DNA of 64,000 nt from CAYTTR01 sp964440805. GTDB lineage: Bacteria > Acidobacteriota > Aminicenantia > Aminicenantales > Aminicenantaceae. The position numbers and the translations under genes are program-made. Below, in pieces: positions 56,738-64,000 of this stretch. The stretch's first letter is position 1. The number at the start of each line of letters is the position of its first letter. Where the stretch lies: assembly GCA_964440805.1 (NCBI GenBank), contig CAYTTR010000003.1, forward strand, positions 55,485-119,484. Reading direction: 5' to 3'. The notes below the pieces were generated by a model. It saw nothing but the letters and a program-made list of their open reading frames with translations. It was not told the origin of the DNA and did not search any database.

Positions 56738-59344
56738 ATGTACAAGTGGCTTACCAGAAAAATATTTGGAACAAAAAACGAACGTGACCTGAAAAAACTC
56801 GAACCTTATGTCACCGCCATAAACGAACTTGAACCCGGAATCAAAAAGCTTTCCAACGCCCAGCTCAGGGCAAAAACAGCAGAATTCAAGGAAAAATTAG
56901 CTCAGGGAGCCTCTCTCGAAGATCTCCTGGAAGAGGCTTTTGCCGTGGTCAGAGAAGCAGCCCGCCGGAGCATTAACATGCGGCATTTTGATGTCCAGCT
57001 GATGGGAGGAGTGGTTCTTCACCGGGGAAAAATAGCTGAAATGAAGACTGGAGAAGGAAAAACCCTGGTAGCCACCCTTCCTGCTTACCTCAATGCTCTT
57101 CAGGGAAAAGGTGTTCATATTGTCACTGTCAATGATTACTTAGCCAAAAGAGACACTGAATGGATGGGTCCTGTTTACAATTTTCTGGGGATGGAAGTCG
57201 GAGCAATCCAACACGAAATGGGTGATCTTGAACGACAGGAAGCCTATAAAAAAGATATTACCTATGGAACTAACAATGAATTCGGATTTGATTACCTGCG
57301 GGATAACATGAAGTTCAGGCTTGACCAATTAGTTCAGCCTCACCATCACTATGCCATAGTGGATGAGGTTGACAGCATTCTCATAGACGAGGCCCGAACA
57401 CCTTTGATCATATCCGGTCCCACCGAAGAATCTACCACCATCTATTACCGGGTAGACAATCTTGTCCGCAGACTTCAGAAAAACAAACATTTTCAGGTTG
57501 ATGAGAAAACCCGGACAGTCTCCCTTCTCGAAGAAGGCGTGGCTGAGGCAGAAAAGTTTCTTAAGGTCAGTAATCTTTATGACCTTGCCCATATGGATCT
57601 TATCCACTCGATCAACCAGGCTCTCAAAGCTCATCACCTTTTCAGAAAAGATGTAGATTATATGGTCAAAGAGGGAAAGGTAATTATCGTTGACGAATTC
57701 ACCGGACGCCTTATGCCTGGCCGACGCTACAGTGATGGCCTGCACCAGGCTCTCGAAGCCAAGGAACGTGTCCGAATCGAAGAAGAATACCAGACTTTGG
57801 CCTCAATCACCTTTCAGAATTACTTCCGCATGTATGGAAAACTGGCCGGAATGACCGGAACCGCGGCCACAGAAGCTACTGAGTTTCAGTCCATTTATAA
57901 GCTTGATGTAGTGGAAATACCTACCAACAAGCCATTAATCCGGAGGGAGTATTCTGATGTTGTTTACAAAACCGCCAAAGAAAAATGGAACGAAGTGGTT
58001 GAAGAAATTTCAGAAAACTACGAAAAAGGTAGGCCTGCCTTAGTGGGAACAATATCCATCGAGAATTCAGAACTTTTGAGCTCACGGCTGCGCAAAAAAG
58101 GAATCAAACATGTTGTTTTGAATGCAAAATATCACGAAATGGAAGCTCAGATTATAGCCCAGGCAGGACGAATCGGAGCGGTGACCATTGCTACTAACAT
58201 GGCCGGCCGGGGGGTCGATATTCTGCTCGGCGGCAATCTCGAACACATAGCCAGAGAATCACTAAAGAAAAAAGGAAAAGATCCCGATCAGATTGAAGAA
58301 GAAGAATGGCAGAAAGAGCTAACTGAAGCCCGAAAAGTAACCCAACCAGAACACCAGAAAGTAGTCGATATGGGTGGACTTCATATTATCGGAACAGAAA
58401 GGCACGAGGCCCGCCGCATCGATAATCAATTACGAGGCCGGGCCGGACGCCAGGGAGATCCCGGTTCCTCCCGTTTTTATCTTTCTCTCGAAGACAACCT
58501 GATGAGAATTTTTGGCAGCGATAGAATTTCCGGATTAATGTCCAGGATAGGAATGGAGGAAGGAGTCCCCATAGAGCATTCTATGGTCTCTAAAGCCATT
58601 GAACGGGCTCAAAAACAGGTGGAGGCCCATAACTTTTCTATCCGAAAACATCTTCTCGAGTACGATGACGTGATGAATAAGCAGCGCGAAACTATCTATA
58701 GGCTCCGCCGGGAAACACTTGAAGGCAAAGATATGAAGAAGTACATCAAAGAGCTGATTGAAACTCTGGTCGACTGGCTGCTGGAAACCCACACGCCTGA
58801 GGAAAAAGAACCTGAAGAATGGGATATTGAGGGATTGAAAAAGGCGGTTGGTGCTCAATTCGGGTTTGATTTGAACGAACTTTCCATAGATTGGGAGACA
58901 ACGGCTTATCCTGACCTTAAATCCACTATCCTGGAAGCCCTTAATAACATTTATGAAAAAAAAGAATCCTTTTTGAGCTCAGCCCATATGCGGGAATTCG
59001 AACGGCTGATTATGCTCCAAATCATCGATTCCCAATGGAAAGACCACCTTTTGGCCATGGATTACCTTAAAGAAGGCATCGGACTCAGAGGATACGGGCA
59101 AAGAGATCCACTAATTGAGTACAAGAAAGAAAGTTATGATATGTTCCAGTCGATGATGGACCGGATTGAAGAAGAATCTATTCGTTATTTATTTCTCCTT
59201 CAGCCAGTAAAAGAAGAAGAACAACCTGAGAGAAAAGAGCAGCCCATGTACTATCAGCGTCCACAAGCAGGAGCCAATCCAGCGAGAACTAAACAAGCCA
59301 GATCTCTAATCCCCAAGAAAAGAAAGAAGAAAAAAAAGAAATAG
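56738..59344 (+). CDS. secA: preprotein translocase ATPase SecA
   Basis: 868 aa. Walker A MKTGEGKTLVATL, DEVDSILIDEARTPLIISG, YGTNNEFGFDYLRDNM, ATNMAGRGVDI, GTERHEARRIDNQLRGRAGRQGDPGSSRFYLS (in parts) and the late QRDPLIEYKKESYDMF. It powers protein export through SecYEG. The usual C-terminal zinc motif (CxCx8CH) is absent; the protein ends in a Lys-rich tail (KKRKKKKKK). Followed 8 nt later by guaB. Confidence 0.98.
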   Translation: MYKWLTRKIFGTKNERDLKKLEPYVTAINELEPGIKKLSNAQLRAKTAEFKEKLAQGASLEDLLEEAFAVVREAARRSINMRHFDVQLMGGVVLHRGKIAEMKTGEGKTLVATLPAYLNALQGKGVHIVTVNDYLAKRDTEWMGPVYNFLGMEVGAIQHEMGDLERQEAYKKDITYGTNNEFGFDYLRDNMKFRLDQLVQPHHHYAIVDEVDSILIDEARTPLIISGPTEESTTIYYRVDNLVRRLQKNKHFQVDEKTRTVSLLEEGVAEAEKFLKVSNLYDLAHMDLIHSINQALKAHHLFRKDVDYMVKEGKVIIVDEFTGRLMPGRRYSDGLHQALEAKERVRIEEEYQTLASITFQNYFRMYGKLAGMTGTAATEATEFQSIYKLDVVEIPTNKPLIRREYSDVVYKTAKEKWNEVVEEISENYEKGRPALVGTISIENSELLSSRLRKKGIKHVVLNAKYHEMEAQIIAQAGRIGAVTIATNMAGRGVDILLGGNLEHIARESLKKKGKDPDQIEEEEWQKELTEARKVTQPEHQKVVDMGGLHIIGTERHEARRIDNQLRGRAGRQGDPGSSRFYLSLEDNLMRIFGSDRISGLMSRIGMEEGVPIEHSMVSKAIERAQKQVEAHNFSIRKHLLEYDDVMNKQRETIYRLRRETLEGKDMKKYIKELIETLVDWLLETHTPEEKEPEEWDIEGLKKAVGAQFGFDLNELSIDWETTAYPDLKSTILEALNNIYEKKESFLSSAHMREFERLIMLQIIDSQWKDHLLAMDYLKEGIGLRGYGQRDPLIEYKKESYDMFQSMMDRIEEESIRYLFLLQPVKEEEQPERKEQPMYYQRPQAGANPARTKQARSLIPKKRKKKKKK

Positions 59345-59352
59345 GGGGGAAC

Positions 59353-60816
59353 ATGTTCAATAAGAAAATTAAAGAAGGCTTAACTTTCGACGATATTCTC
59401 ATTCTTCCTGCTAAATCTAATATTCTTCCGGGTGAAACAGATGTCTCCACCCAGCTGAGCCGGAATATTTCTTTGAAAACCCCCATAATCAGCGCTGCCA
59501 TGGATACGGTCACCGAATCCAGAATGGCCATCACCATGGCTCAGCAGGGAGGTATTGGCGTTATCCACCGGAATATGTCTATCAAGGACCAGGCTGAAGA
59601 AGTGGATAAGGTTAAACGCCACGAAAGCGGGATGATCGTAAATCCTATCACCATGAATCCTCAAAATAAAATCTATGAAGCTATTGAAGTTATGAAAAAA
59701 TATAAAATTTCCGGACTTCCTATTGTTGATGAAAATAATAAGCTGGTTGGAATTCTTACTAACAGGGATATCCGCTTCGAAAAGCGACTTAATCTCTCAA
59801 TTAATGAAGTTATGACCAAGGAACTAATCACTGTTCCCCTGGGCACATCTCTTGAAGAGGCTGAAAAACTTTTCCATAAATACAAGATCGAAAAAATTTT
59901 AACGGTTGATGAAGAAAACCATCTCAAGGGATTAATTACTTACAAGGATATCCTCAAAAGAATCCAGTACCCTCATGCTTCCAAAGACCAGTTCGGCAGG
60001 TTAAGAGTGGGGGCTGCCATAGGAGTAAGTCCAGATACACTGAAAAGGGCAGCTGCTTTGATTGAAGCAAAAGTCGATATCCTGGTTATTGACACGGCTC
60101 ATGGTCATTCCCAGAGAGTCCTGGATATGGTCGAAAATATCAAGCAAACATTTCCCGATCAGGAACTGATAGCTGGAAATATTGGCACAGCCGAAGCGGC
60201 CAAAGACTTGATTGAACGGGGAGTAGATGCTGTCAAAGTGGGTGTTGGCCCCGGCTCAATCTGCACTACCAGGGTTATTTCCGGAGCCGGCATTCCTCAG
60301 ATTACTGCTATTTCCGACGTTTTTTCAGTTACCCAGGCTTACAGAATTCCCCTGATTGCAGATGGAGGCATTAAATATTCAGGAGATGCTACCAAAGCCT
60401 TAGCCGTAGGAGCCAGTTCGGTGATGATCGGAAATTTACTGGCCGGAGCAGATGAGTCTCCAGGAGAGGTTATCCTTTTTCAGGGTCGCTCCTACAAAAC
60501 TTATAGAGGAATGGGTTCTCTGGAAGCAATGCGTCAGGGAAAAAGCCGCGACCGCTACTTCCAGGACATAATCCCCGGGGATAAAGTAGTCCCTGAAGGC
60601 ATAGAAGGAAGAGTTCCTTATAAAGGAACTGCTTTTAATATAGTCCAGATGCTGGTGGGAGGAATAAGGGCTGGCATTGGATATGCCGGATGTAGGAATA
60701 TTAAAGAGCTTCAGGAAAAAGCCAAATTCATAAAGATCACTCCTGCTGGAGATAAGGAAAGCCACGTCCACGATGTAATTATTACCAAAGAAGCCCCAAA
60801 TTACCGCCTGGAATAG
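59353..60816 (+). CDS. guaB: inosine-5'-monophosphate dehydrogenase
   Basis: 487 aa. Two CBS domains (about 95-205) are inserted in the TIM barrel. Signatures: LTFDDILILPAKSNILPGE, MDTVTESRMAITMAQQGGIGVIH (in parts), catalytic Cys in VGVGPGSICTTRVISGAG, and GADESPGEVILFQGRSYKTYRGMGS (in parts). It oxidises IMP to XMP in guanine nucleotide synthesis. GGGGGG precedes the ATG. Its end is 4 nt from the convergent panD. Confidence 0.98.
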   Translation: MFNKKIKEGLTFDDILILPAKSNILPGETDVSTQLSRNISLKTPIISAAMDTVTESRMAITMAQQGGIGVIHRNMSIKDQAEEVDKVKRHESGMIVNPITMNPQNKIYEAIEVMKKYKISGLPIVDENNKLVGILTNRDIRFEKRLNLSINEVMTKELITVPLGTSLEEAEKLFHKYKIEKILTVDEENHLKGLITYKDILKRIQYPHASKDQFGRLRVGAAIGVSPDTLKRAAALIEAKVDILVIDTAHGHSQRVLDMVENIKQTFPDQELIAGNIGTAEAAKDLIERGVDAVKVGVGPGSICTTRVISGAGIPQITAISDVFSVTQAYRIPLIADGGIKYSGDATKALAVGASSVMIGNLLAGADESPGEVILFQGRSYKTYRGMGSLEAMRQGKSRDRYFQDIIPGDKVVPEGIEGRVPYKGTAFNIVQMLVGGIRAGIGYAGCRNIKELQEKAKFIKITPAGDKESHVHDVIITKEAPNYRLE

Positions 60817-60820
60817 CAGA

Positions 60821-61177
60821 TTATTTTAATTCCTTTATTTTATTATTTTCATCAAGGATCAGAATCCGGGGAACGAAAAAATCTATTTCCTTGTCTTCCA
60901 TAGCTGCATAAGCAGCAATAATCACACGGTCGCCCCTTTTAGCTTTATGAGCAGCAGCTCCATTTACTTCAACTGCTCCAGAATCTCTTTCTCCTCTAAT
61001 TAAATAAGTCATGAACCTTTCGCCGTTTATCAAATTATATACCTGAACTTGTTCAAACGGCAAAAGATCAGCTTCGTCCATTAAAGCAGCATCAAGAGTC
61101 AGGCTTCCCTCGTATTCTAGATTGGTCCTGGTAACTGTTGCCCGGTGAATTTTGGTTTTAAGCATGAATCTTTTCAT
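60821..61177 (-). CDS. panD: aspartate 1-decarboxylase proenzyme
   Basis: 118 aa. KTKIHRATVT, the self-cleavage site Gly-Ser in NLEYEGSLTLD (about 24-25) that yields the pyruvoyl group, and YLIRGERDSGAVEVNGAAAHKAKRGD-like pattern (GAAAHKAKRGDRVIIAAYA). Makes beta-alanine from aspartate for pantothenate. AAGGAG precedes the ATG; it overlaps panC by 20 nt. Confidence 0.96.
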   Translation of the reverse strand: MKRFMLKTKIHRATVTRTNLEYEGSLTLDAALMDEADLLPFEQVQVYNLINGERFMTYLIRGERDSGAVEVNGAAAHKAKRGDRVIIAAYAAMEDKEIDFFVPRILILDENNKIKELK

Positions 61178-62036
61178 TAAGGCCTTCTCCTTTGTCTATC
61201 AGAATGGTATTATCGATCAGTCTCACTCTTCCAATGAAAACAGCCACGGTTACCAAGGCATAACCTTTAATAACAGTCACGCTTTCCAGGGTGTCTGGGT
61301 CAACAATCTCCAAATAATCAATCCGGACGGATGGTTCTCTAATTATAATTTCCTCCATGGCTTTCTTGAGTTTGCGAACATCTCTTTCTCCCTCAGCGAA
61401 TTTTTTCTCAGCCAGACGAAGACTTCTTGAAAGAACAAGGGCTGCTGGCCTCTCCTTGCTGGAAAGATAGGTGTTCCTCGAACTAAGAGCCAAACCGTCT
61501 TTGTCTCTGATGATGGGCAAGATCTCTATCTTGACATCCAGGTTGAGATCCCGGACCATTCTCCTGATAATGACCGCTTGCTGGGCGTCTTTCTGGCCAA
61601 AAAAAGCTATATCTGGACGAATAATGTTAAACATTTTGAGAACAACTGTACAAACACCTCTGAAATGCCCGGTACGAGAGCGGCCGCAGAGTTTGTCCTG
61701 AAGGCCGTGGACCTCAACATAGGTGCTGTATCCTTCCGGATACATTTCATCTGCTGAAGGTGAAAAGACTGCCTTCACACCTTCGGTTTCCAGAAGTTTC
61801 ACGTCCCGGTCAAGATCCCGGGGATATTTCAGGAAATCTTCTTCTGGGCCGAACTGAGTGGGATTGACAAATACACTGACTACTGTGAAATCTGTTTCCT
61901 TAACAGATTCTCTAACCAGACTGAGATGTCCCTGATGGAGAAAACCCATGGTCGGGACAAAACCAATGGTCTGGCCTTTTTTTCTTACTTCTTTAAGTTT
62001 TTTCCTCAATTGAGGAATTTGCTTATATAACTTCAT
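61158..62036 (-). CDS. panC: pantothenate synthetase
   Basis: 292 aa. HIGH-type motif GFLHQGHLSLVRES, VFVNPTQFGPEEDFLKYPRDLDRD (in parts), LCGRSRTGHFRGV, FGQKDAQQ and DGLALSSRNTYLS, all typical. Joins pantoate and beta-alanine using ATP. Between panB (36 nt gap) and panD. Confidence 0.97.
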   Translation of the reverse strand: MKLYKQIPQLRKKLKEVRKKGQTIGFVPTMGFLHQGHLSLVRESVKETDFTVVSVFVNPTQFGPEEDFLKYPRDLDRDVKLLETEGVKAVFSPSADEMYPEGYSTYVEVHGLQDKLCGRSRTGHFRGVCTVVLKMFNIIRPDIAFFGQKDAQQAVIIRRMVRDLNLDVKIEILPIIRDKDGLALSSRNTYLSSKERPAALVLSRSLRLAEKKFAEGERDVRKLKKAMEEIIIREPSVRIDYLEIVDPDTLESVTVIKGYALVTVAVFIGRVRLIDNTILIDKGEGLNEKIHA

Positions 62037-62072
62037 TATTATTCCCTTATTTACCTGAAAATCAATCTGTGT

Positions 62073-62942
62073 TCATTTGTTTCTATTTTTTTCTTTCAAC
62101 TTTTCCAGCCATCCGTCTGACTTAAGATGATAAGAAAATTCATCATCCGGAAACCGGCCTTCCCGGACGTCCCGCGAATAGTCTGAGACTGCTGTTTTAA
62201 TAACATTTTCCAGATCTGCATATTTTTTGACAAATTTGGGAGTATAACCGTTACTGTAACCTACTAGGTCATGGAAAACAAGAATCTGACCATCACAGAA
62301 GGAGCCAGCTCCAATACCTATGGTGGGAACAGAAAGTTTTTCTGTCACCAGTCTGGCCAATTCCATGGGAACAGACTCAATGACCACTGAAAAGACACCT
62401 GCTTTCTCAAGCCGTAGAGCATCGTTAAGAATCTTCTTGGCTTCCTCAGGTTCCTTGCCCTTAACTCCATAGCGGCCAAAATGCCTGATAGACTGAGGAG
62501 TCAAACCCACATGCCCCATAACCGGAATTTCAGCTTCAATCAAGGCTTCAATCAGCTCTATTCTTTTTTTGGAAGCTCCCTCGATTTTAACGGCATGAGC
62601 CCCTCCTTCTTTAATGAAAGAAGAAGCGTTGGCCATTGACTGTTCCAGGGATAAATGAAAAGAAAAATAAGGCATATCAGCCACTACCAGAGCTCTTTTA
62701 ACAGCCCGGCGCACTGATTTTGTATGATGAAGCATCTCTTCCATGGTCACGGGAATCGTGGTTTCATAACCGAGGACCACCATTCCTAACGAATCTCCAA
62801 CTAAAATGATATCCACGCCTGCTTCATCAAGAATCCTGGCGGTAGGATAGTCATAAGCGGTTAAGGCTACAATTTTTTGTTTATTTCTTTTTTTCTTAAT
62901 AAGAAGAGGAACGGATATTACTGTGGAATCATTATTTAACAT
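62073..62942 (-). CDS. panB: 3-methyl-2-oxobutanoate hydroxymethyltransferase
   Basis: 289 aa. VALTAYDYPTARILDEAGVD, ILVGDSLGMVVLGYETT with a metal Asp, GAHAVKIEGA with catalytic Glu region, PVMGHVGLTPQS and IGIGAGSFCDGQILVFHD. First step of pantothenate synthesis, using methylene-THF. With panC and panD it supplies the precursor used by AcpS through CoA. Confidence 0.97.
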   Translation of the reverse strand: MLNNDSTVISVPLLIKKKRNKQKIVALTAYDYPTARILDEAGVDIILVGDSLGMVVLGYETTIPVTMEEMLHHTKSVRRAVKRALVVADMPYFSFHLSLEQSMANASSFIKEGGAHAVKIEGASKKRIELIEALIEAEIPVMGHVGLTPQSIRHFGRYGVKGKEPEEAKKILNDALRLEKAGVFSVVIESVPMELARLVTEKLSVPTIGIGAGSFCDGQILVFHDLVGYSNGYTPKFVKKYADLENVIKTAVSDYSRDVREGRFPDDEFSYHLKSDGWLEKLKEKNRNK

Positions 62943-63020
62943 TGGCCTTCCTTTCTCCCCACCCCGCCTTGTATATCGGGATTGAGGTAAAGTCTAATCC
63001 GGTCAAGGGACAGGTTAAGA

Positions 63021-63701
63021 TTACTTTCCGGTATCCCTGTTTGACCGATTTAAAGGAACATAATACAAAGGACTCTTATCCATCTGTTTTATTTTATCGA
63101 TGAGGTCATCCAGGCTTTCCTCATCGGCAAAATCTACATGATCCGCCTTAACTACAAGAAGAGGAACTGACTGGAAGTTGAAAAAAAAATAATCAAACGC
63201 CTCCAGCATATCCTCTAAATATTTCTCTGAAATATTCTTTTCCAAATCAGTTCCTTCTCTGGCTATTCTTTTGAGAAGAGTGGGCAAGGATAACTGAAGA
63301 TAGATAACCAGATCCGGCTTGGCTATTCTTTCAAAAAAAATATTGAAAATTTTGTCATATACCAGCAATTCATCATCAGTCAGAGTTTGGTAGGCATAGA
63401 TCTTGTCTTTTTCGAAGAGATAGTCGCAGATTGTTCTTTCTTCAAAAAGGGTTCTCTGCAAGAGTGCTACCTGCTGGTGATAACGATTAACCAAAAAAAC
63501 AAGTTGAGCCAGAAAGGCTGCTCCTTCTTTCTCATTATAGAAATCTTTTAGATAGGGATTTTCCTGCTTATCGTAAACTACCCGTCCCCCGATTTTCTGG
63601 CTCAGGCGGTTAGCCAGCTTTGTTTTCCCCGATTTTATAGCCCCTTCCACAGCAATATACCTGAAATTAATCTGTTTTTTTTCTGTTCCTTCTGAACTCA
63701 T
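63021..63701 (-). CDS. deoxynucleoside kinase family protein
   Basis: 226 aa. P-loop VEGAIKSGKTKLANRLS (about 19-35), ERTICDYLFEKDKIYA with the conserved DY/R region, and PDLVIYLQLSLPTLLKRIAREGTDLEKNIS (in parts) with the LID-like basic stretch. It resembles dGK/dAK-type kinases that phosphorylate deoxynucleosides with ATP. In some diderms a dNK gene precedes panB. It lies 78 nt before panB, probably the operon's first gene. Confidence 0.85.
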   Translation of the reverse strand: MSSEGTEKKQINFRYIAVEGAIKSGKTKLANRLSQKIGGRVVYDKQENPYLKDFYNEKEGAAFLAQLVFLVNRYHQQVALLQRTLFEERTICDYLFEKDKIYAYQTLTDDELLVYDKIFNIFFERIAKPDLVIYLQLSLPTLLKRIAREGTDLEKNISEKYLEDMLEAFDYFFFNFQSVPLLVVKADHVDFADEESLDDLIDKIKQMDKSPLYYVPLNRSNRDTGK

Positions 63702-63724
63702 TGCATCTCTTCCAAGCCAGGATA

Positions 63725-63753
63725 AACATAGCGAATATTCTCATTTAAGTCAA
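63725..63753 (-). promoter_or_regulatory. candidate promoter of the dNK-panBCD operon
   Basis: On the minus strand TTGACT (63748-63753), 17-nt spacer, TATGTT (63725-63730), 23 nt before the ATG at 63701. Conventional leader with a GGAAGAG stretch. Confidence 0.5.
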
Positions 63754-63960
63754 TCTTGATAATCTAACAGAACCTGTTTCACCTGAAAAAGGTCTAAGAA
63801 GCACAACGCCTCAATATCGTTTTGGACAAAATTATTGCTCTCAAATTCTGCAAACATTAATATATAAAAATAAGAGAAAAACATATTTTAATTTCTATTA
63901 CTGAAATTGAAATACTTTAATTTGTTCGAGTAAATAAAAAAAACTTGTTACGTAACTTTT

Positions 63961-63993
63961 AAAAACGGACATTGGGAACACAAAAACAGACAT
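63961..63993. repeat. direct repeat at the window edge, possible IS end
   Basis: AAAAACGGACAT (63961-63972) and AAAAACAGACAT (63982-63993) repeat with a 21-nt period. Multiple terminal repeats of about this size occur at the ends of IS21-family elements. The rest of 63754-63960 is AT-rich without a visible gene. The window stops before any transposase could be seen. Confidence 0.3.
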
Positions 63994-64000
63994 ATCGTAT

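Overview
This is a gene-dense stretch of a diderm (Gram-negative-type) bacterial chromosome of low G+C, roughly 40% by eye. Diderm features are TonB/ExbB/ExbD, SecDF-YajC, a CsgG-type lipoprotein, bactofilin and an undecaprenyl/CDP-DAG lipid cluster. Isoprenoids are made by the MEP pathway (dxr, ispG). The order uppS-cdsA-dxr-rseP-ispG, a TonB with a Pro block followed by GGVx repeats, the ECF/anti-sigma/DUF4097 module and the alkaline-phosphatase-like genes resemble Acidobacteriota and especially candidate phylum Aminicenantes. That assignment is an inference from style; there is no rRNA in the window.

Layout: 1-2665 is the tail of an ECF sigma gene, its zinc-finger anti-sigma factor, two small membrane proteins and a DUF4097 protein. 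2666-3257 is a convergent AT-rich gap with a cluster of DnaA-box-like 9-mers. 3258-9306 (minus) carries an S2P-type protease, ferredoxin, TPR membrane protein, tRNA-Arg, a truncated cNMP-binding domain, RecD2 helicase and a SAM hydrolase. 9307-12522 holds an aberrant membrane phosphatase-like gene, signal peptidase I and many repeats. 12586-19943 (plus) carries ychF, tgt, yajC-secD-secF and tonB-exbB-exbD. 19960-22036 (minus) is an overlapping pair, ParB-like plus SPL-like radical SAM. 22400-24084 is a nucleoside phosphorylase and a 2-hydroxyacid dehydrogenase. 24114-30353 (minus) is the uppS-cdsA-dxr-rseP-ispG-larE operon. 30509-34979 is hypC-hypD-hypE plus a glycosidase-like protein. 34958-39073 (minus) is RHH protein, phosphatase, SDR epimerase and nucleotide-sugar dehydrogenase. 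39278-45166 is the phoH-pgpH-ybeY-corC-era cluster, followed by tRNA-His. 45553-49859 is repeat-rich with small membrane proteins, bactofilin and a CsgG lipoprotein. 50122-54320 is uvrB-uvrC-acpS; 54307-56527 is feoA-feoB; 56738-60816 is secA and guaB; 60821-63701 is a deoxynucleoside kinase with panB-panC-panD.

The core genes are ordinary. The interesting material is elsewhere: (i) a family of transposase-less mobile elements of about 260-280 bp with CCTGRAYTATTCA ends and 4-bp YTAR duplications; (ii) tandem-hairpin REP-like units and 9-nt periodic repeat ladders; (iii) near-consensus sigma-70 promoters whose -10 box ends only 6-9 nt before the start codon, implying leaderless or nearly leaderless mRNAs, including a 14-codon leader ORF before phoH; (iv) the ParB-like/SPL-like pair; (v) an HhH-like insertion in SecF, an altered TGT pocket and a phosphatase-fold protein with degenerate catalytic motifs.

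All calls come from reading the sequence and family knowledge; no database search was run.
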